A stretch of 64,000 nt of DNA from Allium sativum. Taxonomy: Eukaryota; Streptophyta; Magnoliopsida; Asparagales; Amaryllidaceae. Both the position numbers and the translations under genes were made by a program. Location of the stretch: positions 632,201,303 through 632,265,302 of the forward strand of contig CM060910.1 of the NCBI GenBank assembly GCA_030737875.1. The letters are read 5' to 3'. Below are positions 46,555 to 57,716 of the stretch, in pieces (position 1 is the first letter of the stretch; each line of letters starts with the position of its first letter). A model generated the notes under the pieces. It saw only the letters and a list, made by a program, of their open reading frames with translations, was not told where the DNA came from and ran no database searches.

Positions 46555-48776
46555 ATTTTTAGCAAAGCTTAGCCGATTTTATAGTGGTCGTACCATTTTC
46601 AATAAAATGTAATGAAAACTTGCTGGATTAAAGTGTCCAGCTCACTGTACAATGCAAAATAGGAGTGAAGCAAAGATGCTTCAGCTACTAGAAAATACCT
46701 AACATCTAATCTCCATTGGCTGAGGAGGGAGGAGAAGAAGATGGTGAAATGGATGCAGAAAATGAGGAAGAAGATCTAGGGCATGTGTCATTCAGCAAGG
46801 TAGCAAAGAGACCAGAGAGGTTAGGCATATAACCAACATGGTTCGAATCCTATAAAAAAATTATATCCCAAGTCTTCATCCAGGATTGAGTCGTTATACT
46901 CCCCATAAACACCATCAGCGTAAAGCTTCAAATCAGAACCATCATCGAAGTAATGCAAGCATCTAACATCAACATACTCGTCAACCGCACCATCCGTAAT
47001 AAACATATAATACACCTTATGAAAGGGATCATAACGCATATCAGAACCTAGGTGCTACCAGGATTTCTCGTGATCATTCCATACAACTGCACTATTAACT
47101 TCCCTCTCAGAGATAATTGACTGACTATGGGGAGATGCGTTATTATCAACTTCAATAACTTTGGACTTAGGAACCAAGATGCGTGGAGGAGGCTTCGTAA
47201 GTGGAAATCTAACCAGGGAAGGACCCATTGCAGGCTGCTTACAGGCTTCAGACAAATGTCTAAAAAAAATGACATGTAGTGCAAATTTCCGACTGCTATG
47301 AATACTGAACATCAACAAAGAAATTGAAGCCGTCAATTGGGACTTTAAGCTTATTTGGTTAATGGTTTGCTCGGAGTTATTTCAATCGAGTATTTAGCAA
47401 AAACAAGATTTTTCCTAGCTTCTGTGTTGACATCAAAGCATTTAAAATTTCCAATTCTACTAGCTAGCCAATTCAAACTCGAGAGTGTCTGAAGAACCAA
47501 TGGGGTCCAAGTGAAAATAGCCCAAATCGAAATGGATTGAACCCGCTCTCTAGCACTCTCAGATGTCGTACTCCACGATGTAATTATAAAAGGTTTCCCA
47601 CCAATAATTACGGGATCAGATTCATCACCTTCCTTCTCTCCTCCATAATCGAGAATTTGAAGTAGAACATACCATTCACAAAATTAACATGATGTCCACC
47701 CCTCAAATTCCAAGCCTTACGACGGTGCTTACATACGTCATGATAAAGAACTCCAGAATCAAGAAAAAAACCACAAGATGATCTTTCCAAATATTGACCT
47801 CATCTTGTACAATCTCAACCGGAGGAATTGGATTTTCCAATGAAGAGGAAAACTGACGAGGAGTATAAGCTCCTACACATCGAGGAAGGGAGGAAGTAAA
47901 AGAGGAGTAGCTAGGCTTAGATGTAGTCCCCGTAGGCAAAACTTTAGCCTTATCACATACTGTTTTCTTGGTATGAGGCAGATTAAGGGATGGAACAGCA
48001 GGTTTGGTATAGACATTTAGTCGAAAAGTAGGTGTGTATGTTGAAATATGGGAGGGGAAAGGTTTATTAACAACAGTGGAAGGCACAGTTTCCATATTCG
48101 AACCAATTAAACCCGCTAGTCCACTGGCCAAAACACCCACAGATCACACATTATTATTTTTAGAAGGAAATTCATTGCTAGTCATATGTTTTACAATAGG
48201 TGACGGCTCCACAGCGCAATTAACATCCTCACAAACCTTATTTAAACCATCAAAACCATGTACTAGCCCACCACTCAACGAAGATCCAAGAAGGGGGTTG
48301 ACAATGACAATACTTGATTCAATCGCCTTTGGAATTGGGTCGAAATTCACAGAAATGCTGACTTTAGTCCATCGATCAACATCCAGTCTCTCAGCAAGAA
48401 AAGGGGATACAGGTGAGGGTACGACTTCATTTAGGCCAGAAATAAGAGAAGATGGATTAGACGTAGCTAAGGCATTTGTGAGGCCATGAATCTGATTATT
48501 TGGAGAAACAGGTGACGTAGAAGCACGAGATGGATCTGAGAATTTTCTCCTATATCTGGTTACGCTGTTAGAAAATCTAGGTTTCAACTTTTTGTTCTTT
48601 GGCATCAAAGTGAAATGGAATGGTAGATAGGAGCACGTGCAAGAAAGAAGTGGCCACGGGGTAGTGTTAGGCGGGGAAAAGATGAAGAGATGTTGGCAAT
48701 AACAGATGCTGGAGGAAGAAAAAGTCGGGTGATGTCACCATTCTCATTCTCGATTTTTTTAATAAAGATGATAAAA
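46555..48776 (-). mobile_element. LINE remnant with ORF1 but no ORF2, flanked by a 13-bp repeat
   Basis: AAAACTCATTATT occurs at 46542-46554 and again at 48777-48789, a typical length for a LINE target site duplication. Between them, on the minus strand, are a leader of about 170 bp, an ORF1 pseudogene (48608-46706) and a short 3' end of about 150 bp containing ATTTTATTGAAAATGG. There is no endonuclease or RT region. Ordinary LINE copies are 5' truncated; this one keeps the 5' end and lacks ORF2. Confidence 0.7.
46706..48608 (-). pseudogene. LINE ORF1 (DUF4283-type RNA-binding protein), degenerate
   Basis: It begins MPKNKKLKPRFSNSVTRYRR at 48608 and can be followed to a TAG at 46706, about 630 codons. 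An in-frame TGA lies near 48141 and a frameshift near 47750. The central part is the DUF4283 domain, with a VNFVNGMFYFKFSIMEERRK segment and, further on, GGKPFIITSW, ISIWAIFTWTPL and LASRIGNFKCFDVNT. The zinc knuckle that normally follows appears only as a remnant (HVIFFRHLSEAC, about 47245-47285), having lost its first two Cys. The C-terminus is acidic and then Ser/Pro-rich. In intact LINEs this protein coats the element RNA. This copy is not functional. Confidence 0.82.
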
Positions 48777-49079
48777 AAAACTCATTATTTAATCCTCTTA
48801 ATGATTAAATAAACCATTTTCCCTAAATTTCTGCATGTTAACACAAAACCCGTTATTTAATTCAATTTAGATAATTATTTAAATTATCTCTTCCAAATAA
48901 TATTTAATTTGTCAATTAATAAATTATAATCATCATTATAATTTATTATTATTACAGGTAATCGCAAAATCATGGTTGTTACAAAATCAATTCAAATTCA
49001 TATATGTGTGATAATGTATTAAAACATGATCTACCATTATTTTTCTATGATTTTAGGAGATGTTTATTTTTTCACAAGG

Positions 49080-50714
49080 CCGGTCGATTTTTAAAGTGAT
49101 TTGTAACACTCTTTATTATAACAAATAATAAATTCAAGGAGTACAAGAGGTAAATTGAGTATCTATCTACACAAGGGTATTTATAGTGGACCGACCATTG
49201 AACAATCAGTTTTTGTATGGACCAACCACAAGAAAATTGTACAGACATCATCTCCATGCAGGGAGGGACGAAATAGTACAAGTTGCCTTAGATATTCACA
49301 TATTACAAGTTACATAAAGAAACTAAATTAACAAAACCAAGACTCCACATGAACAACAAGTAGCACGATCCACAGAAAACCTGAAACCTCATATCTAGCC
49401 ATCACCAGCAGAGGCATATGAGACTCTGCACTAGACCAAACTTCTCTATCATTCATAGGAGATGTGTTGACCATTCAACATTTCATTTTTATTCCTCCTA
49501 GTGACCGATGCTCTGATCTCATTGTACCCAGGGATCAAAGCATTCAGAGGGGAGTTGGAAAAGTATCTACATCAGTTTTTCCAAGTTTGATATAAATAGA
49601 ATTTTCACCAAAATTAGTATTGTTCATACTTGGAGGTTCTCTATAAGAAGCTAGAGGTATTAAGTGGGCATAGGGGTAGTCATTTTTGGGGAGCTTGGTT
49701 TTGATCTTTTGGTTAGAGAAGAATGACACCATCTTGGCAAGTGAAACTTTGGTAGTGGAGTCATGTTCGCTTGGGCGTAGCTTGATCACCAGTTTTAGGT
49801 GTCTTAGAAGCAGTATTTTTATTGGGAAAGCGAAGTTTTAAAGTGGTGGAGGTTTCTTGTTGAAGTTGAAGAGAGGTGACATACACAAAATGTTCATGCA
49901 CATCTTCACTGCACTAGACTTAATCAATTTCCTGAACTTGTTGTAGTGTGGAGAATATACCTTTGTCGATACTACTTATGTTACTTTCATGCATTTTAAG
50001 AGAGGCAGTTTCAATATTTTTGGATACTAAAATTTCCACTGCATTTTTCTCAAGTAAGGAAAAATCATTACCATCAATCAGTCCTAAGAAAACATCACAT
50101 ATAGCAACATGGCAATCTAACATCGACTGGTTATGTTGAGAGTTGGTTAACATTTCATCTTGCACATTGATTTCACCTTCTTCAAGTACTTGATCTGAAG
50201 TTTCACCTTCCTCGGTACTTTGAGAGAGCACATTGAATTTATCGACTTTACCCTTACCATGACTTTTATCAAAGCTGCTATCATGGTCTTCTACAATACC
50301 GAGTGTCAAGTGTTGAGCTTGCTGAAATGGGACATCTACTAAATAATCTTTACTTCCTTCACTACGAACAAACTTCAAAGAAGACTTACCTTCCTCCTAA
50401 GTTTTCCCATCCATATTGCTTTTAGTTTGAGACATACTAAACCACCTTTTCTTTTTGATGACCTTTTTCCAAAGTTGTTTCCTCCTTATAGGAGGGACAC
50501 ACCTACTATTTCCTTATCAAGGATAGGCTCAACTTAGATTGTTTTACCACTGTGGAGAGTACTTGAATTACTCACTACTTTGTTTTCCTATTTTTTACTA
50601 TCAACGTTCAGTTTTCTATTGGAATTTATGAAATTACTAAGCTCATGTCCAAAGACTTTGCATTTAGAACAGATTTCAGGTTTCCACGAGTATTGAACAT
50701 AAACTAATTGTTTA
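49080..50714 (-). pseudogene. Second LINE ORF1 remnant, 5' part cut off by element C
   Basis: On the minus strand, the first recognisable part is QYSWKPEICSKCKVFGHELSNF (about 50690-50620), a W-x-P-x-x-C-x-x-C zinc knuckle of DUF4283-type ORF1 in which the last Cys is Phe. A long acidic tail follows (MKFVRSEGSKDYLVDVPFQQ, 50378 down to 49920). After frame changes the region ends near 49440 with ASVTRRNKNEM. From 49440 to 49080 a 3' end-like stretch contains AATAAAGAGTG and no RT sequence. The upstream half, with the DUF4283 domain, is missing because the LTR of element C starts at 50715. Confidence 0.7.
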
Positions 50715-51063
50715 TGTAACGACCCGCATTCTACGTATCGGAGGATCGTAGAATATTTATTTCTTTTCATGTGAAGTCGTATGGTCGTGTAACTTTGGGG
50801 AACGACTATTGGGGTTATTTCCCATGTTCACAATTTTTGCCGAATTTTAAATGACCGTTTTGCCCCTGGCGAATCTTGTTTCGCCTATAACTTTTGATTG
50901 GTAAGGATTTTTGACCTGAAACCACATCCATTGGATTTGAATGATGGTTTACCTTTCCGTAGAGTGGTCACATTAATCAAACGGACTTACCGTTTGGGAG
51001 ATATGGCTGAAATAAGGTTTGGAAGGTGAAAACAGCTTAGTCGGGCCAAATAGGGTGATTAGC
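50715..51063 (+). mobile_element. Element C 5' LTR, left part
   Basis: It starts TGTAACGACCCGC at 50715 and matches the start of the 3' LTR (60861 onward). After ATTAGC at 51063 the match stops and LTR D begins. The MITE present in the 3' LTR is absent here and the target GTTTGGGA is single (about 50992-50999), so this is the empty site. Confidence 0.92.
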
Positions 51064-53228
51064 TGTAATGTCCTGACTTTTTCTAGCTTTTGATATTTGA
51101 TTTTAAAGAGGAAATTAAAATGAATAGGTGTATATTTAAACTAAAATGATTATAAACATATGTGTAAACATATGTATGGATGAATATACAAATAATGTAC
51201 ATATTAAGTTATGTTAAACTTGTTTAACATAATATAAATATTCAACATTAAAACCATAACTTGAATCATATTGGAAGCATAACAATATGTATATATATAT
51301 GTGTGTGTGTTTACTTTATTACACATATAGTTAAACCATAGACAAAAGTCAAGCAAGAACTTTGCAAATAAATCCTTAATTTTCCACTTAAGGATGATTA
51401 CTTAAATACATATAAAAAAGGAGTATTGATCACTTTAAAAGTGTAAAGGACTTGCAACAAACAAGTATACATGTACAGGTGGAAAACAATTCGGCCATGT
51501 ATACATGAACATTAAATAGTATGCACACAACATGTTTGACCAATTGACCAAATGGTAAATATCCATGTGAATTTATGTAAAGACAAACATATGCAAGTCA
51601 TATGAAGTCAAAGTCCATAATATGATTTAACATAAATAGTGTGACTAAATGTAGGAAGAACATCACCTAAAAACATCTCATTTCAAAGCTTGCGCATATA
51701 TATTTCTTCTTAGAGAAAATATCCAAGACTTAAAGGTTAAGAAAACCATTTTTTTAATTCATGAAAATAAGTGAGTATGAGGGGCATTTAATGAAGGCAT
51801 GGTTGGAGATGGTGTGCTTCTAGAAGCACAAACATAAGACAAATTGATTGGCTAACAATATCTAAATAAACAAATATTCTTGCATGAGCCTGTCCGTTGA
51901 AACATGCCGTAGAAACTAAAACAAAGGGGTGAGGCTATTATGAAAAACATTGTAGTGAATGGGAAGGAAAATGTTTTAAACACATGAGGCTTGGCTATAA
52001 ATACCACAAAAGAACCTGCATTTTCCCCTCATAAACAAACACTAAGTTAAAAACTAAATACGGAAGTTCTTACTATCTGGAAATAGGAAAGCATTCAAGT
52101 GAGTAAACCTCATCTAATTTCATTGTTAAATTCTTTACTGTAAACTGTTTTGAATACCTTAGTATGTATGACTTGATTTAGCTGCTAGTTCCTATTATGT
52201 TAACACCATCATCTTGCCAACAAACAACAAATAATTGATGTTAGAAACCCTTGAATTACATCTGTTGTAGACTGTTATTTCATATATAAGAGTACTAGTG
52301 TGTTTGCATAAGTTGTTGAAAGTTTAAACCTTAGCTCATAAACCTGCTAATGAGTTCTGTAAACACAGAACATCGTGGACACTTGTTTTAGAAATGAATC
52401 CTACCAAATTGCTCACACTAGGTAGATATAAATGTAGGATATAATGTATACAATTCATACATTAGTAAATATAAACAAAGGAGAAACAATGAAATAAATC
52501 CATATTCAAGAAAACAGGAAAAACATGATGTTCTCTATAAACCAACTGTTAAACATGAAAATTCATATAATGTAAAAACATGATTTGAATATATAAATGG
52601 AAACATGACACCAAATGATGATTTTTAGTGGTAGTTTCATAAATTTTAACGCTGTGATGATCGAGAAATATTGGGATGATCAAAAAATGGACTTAGATCA
52701 AATTCCAACGATCCGTTGGATGGAATGACATGGCGCGAAGCGTAGGGGAGCGTGAGAGATCCTAGATTATAGGGAAAATATAAAAAGATTTTTCAAATGC
52801 AAGATTTTTTTTAAACGAATCAAATTTAGGGTAAATGGGTTCGGTTTGGGTGACCATTGTTCTCGACGGAACTGCATGGCGATGGCGGCGGTGGAAGGGT
52901 GCGGTCCGGGGGGATCGACGCGTGGGGAGGTCATGGTGATATGGCCGGGGTTGGAGGAACTCATATGGTCGGAGGACGTGGCGGTCAGTGGTTTCTCCGA
53001 TGAAACCCATTTCGACGTGGAGGAAGTCATACAGTGAAAACACTGTAGAAGTTGAGGTGGTCGGATCTGAAGGTGGCGGCGCAACCAGGAGGTGATACGT
53101 GACATGTTTGGATGGTCGGAGGTGGTCAACGATGGCTCGGTGGCATGTGCACGTGCACAGTGGAAGAGTGTGTACATCGGAAGTGGTACAGGGTTGGGGC
53201 ATGAGTTTTGGTGGTGAACGATCGGTTG
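51064..53228 (+). mobile_element. LTR D fragment inserted in the element C 5' LTR
   Basis: It starts TGTAATGTCCTGAC at 51064, directly after the C sequence. The TATA box TATAAATA is at 51996-52003, followed by CATTTTCCCCTC as a likely start region. The last 600 bp are GC-richer (from about 52840) and give overlapping open frames on both strands, none resembling a known protein. The right end is cut by LTR B at 53229, so the 3' end of D is missing from the window. Confidence 0.7.
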
Positions 53229-53478
53229 TGTAACACCCCGTAATTATGTTAATATTAATATTCACAAATTAAAGAATAACTAATCTCAGACGTGAGAATT
53301 GTGGGAAACAGGTTGCGCCATTATGTTCGTCTCGGAATTCTGGTTGAAATAGAGTCCGAGTTTGCGTGATTTGGACTTCGTATGAAGGAGATATGGCAAT
53401 CGGTAGTTTCAGAAAATTCAAAATTCAAAATTCGAAGTCAAACAGGCCAGGCGGGAAATTTCCCGCCCAGCACCCCAG

Positions 53479-53552
53479 GTCGACTGGGGAGTCGACTGGG
53501 CAGTCAACACCCCCAGGACCAGGTCGACTGCGCAGTCGACTTGGGTGTCGAC
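53479..53552 (+). promoter_or_regulatory. Phased GTCGAC array in LTR B
   Basis: GTCGAC starts at 53479 and 53491, with a GTCAAC variant at 53503, and again at 53523, 53535 and 53547. Within each of the two groups the spacing is 12 bp, as in solo LTR S. The last site is about 135 bp upstream of the TATA box. Confidence 0.6.
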
Positions 53553-53684
53553 CTGGTCCAGTCGGCCGGGTTTTGGCAGAGCCCAATCTTGAGCTGCTGA
53601 TGTGTCTTTAGGGCTGAGTTGGCTAATGTAACGGTTCAGGTTAGTTCTGAGTTGATCTGATGGTCTAAATAAAATCCTAAACTC

Positions 53685-53692
53685 TATATATA
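53685..53692 (+). promoter_or_regulatory. Probable TATA box of LTR B
   Basis: TATATATA, with TTGATCTGATGGTCTAAATA about 40 bp upstream, similar to the stretch before the TATA box of LTR A. Confidence 0.5.
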
Positions 53693-54773
53693 CCTAGGTA
53701 GTCTCTCACTCTAAATTCACATGAAAAATAGAATAGCTGCCGTCATGCCATCGCCATGGAACTCAGTGTAGCCGCCGCCAACTAAGAAGGAAGAAAGCTA
53801 ATCAAAACTCTAATTCTACTCAACTCTGAAGCAAATCAAGACTCTCTTTCTTTTCTAATTGTGAGTATGATGATCTTAATAAGATTATTAGCAAACTAAT
53901 TAGATTAAGATGTGATATGGATAATAAGAAAATGATGTGAATTGTCATATATGTTGTTGTAAACCTTATGCTATCATGTATGTTGTAAATCCTATGTTAT
54001 GTGATGATGATATCCTATACGTTGTAAATCATGCTATGATGATATTATATATGTTGCAAGTTTCTATGCTAAGTTTCGATGTTACAAAGCCATGATGTTA
54101 TTATGTTGTAGTTAGCTTATGAATCATGATGTTGATTATATATATTTGGGCTATGATGATTCACATGATAAATCACATGTACCTATGCAAGTTTAGATTT
54201 ATTAGTATGTATAATCTCACATATTGTATGACATCTATTTAGATCTAGAATTATGACATCTATTTAGATCTAGAATTATGCTATGACATGTGTGAGTTCT
54301 ATGTGTTAGATGCTAGTTCACACCATCATTATGTTGCATAAACCATATATGCAAGTTTATACATGAACTTGGGTTATGATTATATTATGTAAGTTGTGAC
54401 ATTTAACCAAACAAGTTGACACCTTTAGATCCATGACATGTGTAGTTTTATGCAAGTTTCACCCCTATTATGATTAGATCTATTTTATTTGTCTATATGT
54501 TGTGATAATTTATCTTTGTGCTATGAGTTAGACTATTCGAGTCTAACGTATATTTTGCGTTGAATAAGCGAACGTATAACGTGGGGTAGGGGTAATATTA
54601 AGGATTTAATATTAAGAAATTGGGGTGCAATTGATAAGATTTTGCATACCGTAAGTGGATGGCCATAATTGAGTCAATTATGGACATCATTAAAATTGGA
54701 ATTAATTAATGATTTGAATAGGGATACATTTAAAACTGGGGTAAAAGATTATAAGTGTTAATCAATGCTTAGG

Positions 54774-54864
54774 ACACGAGGTTGGACTCGTTTGTGACGT
54801 AAAACTGCCCGGACCCGCCCGGCGAATCCAGTAGTCACAAATGTCAGCCCAATGTGAGAGGTCC
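54774..54864 (+). other. Structured LTR module, copy B1
   Basis: Inner stem TTTGTGAC/GTCACAAA, cap CCGG-ACCCGC-CCGG, outer stem TTGGAC/GCCCAA with one mismatch. The flanks GAGGTT and CAATGTGAGAGG are conserved. Confidence 0.75.
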
Positions 54865-54897
54865 TAGGCCCAAATTAAAGCATAACAGTTGTAAAAA

Positions 54898-54987
54898 CAC
54901 GAGGTTAGACTCTTTTATGGTGTAAGACTGCCCGGACCCGCCCGGCGAATCCAGCTGCCATAAATGCCAGTCTAATGTGAGAGGTCC
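54898..54987 (+). other. Structured LTR module, copy B2
   Basis: Outer stem TTAGACT/AGTCTAA (perfect), inner stem TTTATGG/CCATAAA and the same cap as B1. It lies 33 bp after B1 in the same orientation. Confidence 0.75.
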
Positions 54988-55532
54988 TTATGAGGTTATG
55001 GCCTGAATGAATTAAGAAATACTTAACCAGATAAACATGTGAAGTGGGACATGGGGGTTAAGTAGGTGCCTTGGGTGGCATGAGGAATCTAGTGGGTGCC
55101 TTTATTGGCATTTGAAATACGATTAGTAAGACTTAACCAAACACACATGTAAATGAACATGACTAAGAAGAGGGTTAAGTGGGATATACTAGTGGGGACA
55201 AGCTTAGGTGGATAGCTTGTGGTAAGTAATTGGGGGCCCATTTCAACCAGTAACCCAAACGTATCTTTGTGGGCTCGACCCAAGTCGAGGACGGGACACG
55301 CATACTGGGCTTGACTATAAGAGGCCAAACGGGTTAGCGGTGGCAACGCAAGTCCAACAAGTTTCATATGCGTGTGTGGACCCGGGCTGGTAGGTAAGAC
55401 GTTGTTGCATCGTGTAGGTATAAGCCGTGCATCCTCAAGTTGTATCGGGTTGCCACTTTAGGGGAGTGATACACCCCACTGTGGGACCAGCACCGGTATC
55501 TACGAGTAGGGAGCCGATCGCAAGTGGGTAGT

Positions 55533-55660
55533 GGGGTACACCTAGCGGAGATAGGGGCAGGCGGCACCTATGTAGTCAGCTAGGGGTACACCTAGCGGAG
55601 ATAGGGGCAGGCGGCACCTATGTAGTCAGCTAGGGGCAGGCGGCACCTATGTAGTCAGCT
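55533..55660 (+). repeat. 50-bp tandem repeat at the end of the LTR B fragment
   Basis: Two full units (55533-55582, 55583-55632) and a partial third (55633-55660), with GGGGTACACCTAGCGGAGAT at the start and TATGTAGTCAGCT at the end. Units are nearly identical. Related but more diverged copies are in solo LTR S (about 16275-16400). Confidence 0.9.
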
Positions 55661-56104
55661 GGGTGCTCCTAAACGAGCAGACTAAAGACAGATTAGGTGG
55701 TATGCACATGTAGCTGTCCGGAGACGAGCAGGAGGCTTCCACGTACTATTACATATATTCTCCCTGTGTTGTTGATGGTCACTACTTTGGGAATTAGTGG
55801 TGCACCTTTTCTTTTTCTTTAGAGACAGTATTTTGAAGTTTTAATAATGGTTTGGATCATATGCTGTATTTTTGGATTCCGCTACTATGATGGTTTAGTT
55901 TTTCAGCTTATGCACTGTCTCGCCTGTTTTATGTCAAAGTTATGTCATTATTATATTTTATTCCATGCGTTGTGAGATATACTACAGGTTCCTTTGGTAG
56001 TTTTAGTTTTAAACCCTTTTTCTTTTGCGACCGTCCCGTGCTAGTCGGGCATTGGCACAACGCATTTCGGGGAAATGTCAGCTGGTCTGGGGCGGGCCGT
56101 CACA
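55661..56104 (+). mobile_element. Element C 5' LTR, right part
   Basis: GGGTGCTCCTAAACGAGCAG and the following 440 bp match the 3' LTR from 63604 onward, up to the end GGCCGTCACA at 56104. The 1.7 kb that lie between the two matched parts in the 3' LTR (about 61902-63603) are absent from the 5' LTR. Confidence 0.92.
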
Positions 56105-56106
56105 CT

Positions 56107-56118
56107 TGGTATCAGAGC
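56107..56118 (+). other. Primer binding site of element C
   Basis: TGGTATCAGAGC, two bases after the end of the 5' LTR, complementary to initiator methionine tRNA. Confidence 0.95.
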
Positions 56119-56305
56119 CTAGGTTGCGTAGTTAACCTAGGGGAAGACATCAGGGAGAGATAGTATACGTATATGAGAGCGCGTATTTGTGATATTTTTG
56201 ATTTCAAAAGCTATATATGTACTATTAGTATATCTAAGGATGAAGTCGCACTGCACTGGCACCACTAAAGAGATGGTTAATCGTTTTCTCTTTACAGATT
56301 GAACG

Positions 56306-57700
56306 ATGAGCCGATATACGAGGAGCACGGGTTCAGGGGCCAACAATAGGAATGCCCCCGATATGAGGGCGATGTTTACCACCTTCATGAGAGAGATGCT
56401 TAGGGATGTTCAGAGAGTAGTTCCTAATGTTGCTAATGGTGGTGGTGTAGTAGCGCAGGCGCCTAAAGCCGATTTCCCCAAGCTTAGCAAGGACTATACT
56501 AGTCTTGGTGGGAAGCCGTTCCACGGAACGGAGTCGGCTATGGAAGTTCAAAATTGGCTTGATAGTTGCGAGCGCATCTTCGAAGATTTGGGGATCGAAG
56601 ACGCAATGAAGAGGAAGCTAGCATCGCGTCAACTACAAGGACGGACTATGAATTGGTGGAATGCTATTAAGGCAGCTACTCCTAAGGATCAAGTTACTTG
56701 GAATCAGTTTAAGACTCGCTTCAGTGATAAGTTTATTCCAGTTGCTCAGAAGTCAGAATTGTTTAGGAAATTTCTGGAGCTTAAGCAGAATGGTAGGGCA
56801 GTCTTGGAGTATATTGCTGAGTTCGATACTTTATCGAAGTATGGATTATCCCTTATTGATACTGCCGAGAAGAAGAACGATAAGTTCATAGCTGGCTTAG
56901 ATGGATACTTAGGGGAAAGGCTTATAAACCACATCGATGAGACGTTTGAATCTATTGTGGGAAAAGCATTGAGATCGGAGAGCCTTTACCCTAAGTCTAA
57001 GACCGAGGTTGTTATTGCATCTACAGGAGAGCCAAAGCCGCAAGCAAGCGGTGGAGGCAAGAATAATTCTCAGAATAAGAGGAAGCAGAACCAGACCAAG
57101 GATGGTCAGAGAAAGAAAGACAAGAAAGATGTTGAGTGCTTTAGCTGTGGCAAGAAGGGCCACTGTGCCAAAGATTGTAGAGCCAAGCCAGCAGACAGGA
57201 AGTGCTTCAACTGTGGCGAAGTGGGACATTTTAAGGATAAGTGTCCGCAACCTCCGACAGAGAAGCAGATCGTGAAAGCATATGCTATCAGTGTTATTCC
57301 TTCTTCGTCGAATGCCCCAACTGCGGCGGAGAAGGGAAAGAATGTCGTTATTCAAGGTATGATTTCTGTTTATGATGTTCCCGTTCGAGTTTTGTTTGAT
57401 ACCAGAGCTTCCCATTCCTTCATATCTAGTGACCTGGTAGATAGGTTGGAATTAGAACCCAAGATAGTCGATAGACCTTTAGTTGTGATGAACCCGATTG
57501 GTGGTTCGACTAGCCTTAGCATGATTTGTCGTAATGTAGTCTTATCGAGTCATGGATGTATGTTTGTTTGTGATTGCTTTGTTTTGGGCTTTACTGGGTT
57601 TGGCATTATTTTGGGAGTTGATTGGCTCCAAAAGTATGGGGTAGTGGTGGACTGTGAGGGGTCTTCGGTGACCGTTAGGGCGGAGGGTACTGTTTGGTAG
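56306..57700 (+). pseudogene. gag: Element C gag and protease, open for 464 codons
   Basis: It starts MSRYTRSTGSGANNRN at the first suitable ATG, 188 bp after the primer site. Residues of about 55-75 hold KDYTSLGGKPF, and residues of about 75-200 the gag core with NWWNAI and FSDKFIP. A basic linker follows, then two intact CCHC knuckles (CFSCGKKGHCAKDC from residue 278, CFNCGEVGHFKDKC from residue 300). The protease starts near residue 350, but its active site reads D365-T-R-A-S where D-T-G-A-S is expected, so the essential glycine is Arg. The frame ends in TAG at 57698-57700 before RT, which continues in another frame. Gag itself could still be made; the protease probably cannot work. Confidence 0.9.
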
Positions 57701-57716
57701 CCTACCCAGTGATGGG

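Larger units (their letters stand above)
44931..48983 (-). mobile_element. Probable LTR H, interrupted by a LINE remnant
   Basis: The minus strand starts TGTAACAACCATG at 48983. The other end is not clear and is placed near 44931, where the adjoining fragment begins. It contains GTCGAC at 45122, 45174 and 45186 (the last two 12 bp apart) and an inverted repeat AAATTATAATCATCATTATAATT near 48912-48945 (approximate position). The LINE fragment 46555-48776 with its direct repeats lies inside. The assignment rests on one terminus and the flavour of the sequence. Confidence 0.4.
53229..55660 (+). mobile_element. LTR B fragment, truncated at its right end
   Basis: It starts TGTAACACCCCG at 53229. 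In order it has CTCGGAATTCTGG, a 12-bp-phased GTCGAC array (53479-53552), a TATA box (53685-53692), a TGATGATAT-rich repetitive part, two structured modules (54774-54864, 54898-54987), the second conserved block (55451-55522) and a 50-bp tandem repeat (55533-55660). Compared with solo LTR S, roughly the last 700 bp including the GGGGTGTTACA end are missing. The sequence passes directly into the element C LTR at the shared bases CTGGGTGCTC. Confidence 0.85.

Noticed and set aside
53200..53240. Intact target site duplication for LTR B or LTR D
   Set aside because: The right ends of both are missing, so no second copy of the target can be checked.
52762..53265. Open frames of 136 and 167 codons on the minus strand
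   Set aside because: Two overlapping frames with Pro/Arg/Ser-rich, low-information sequence in the GC-rich end of LTR D; no domain is visible.
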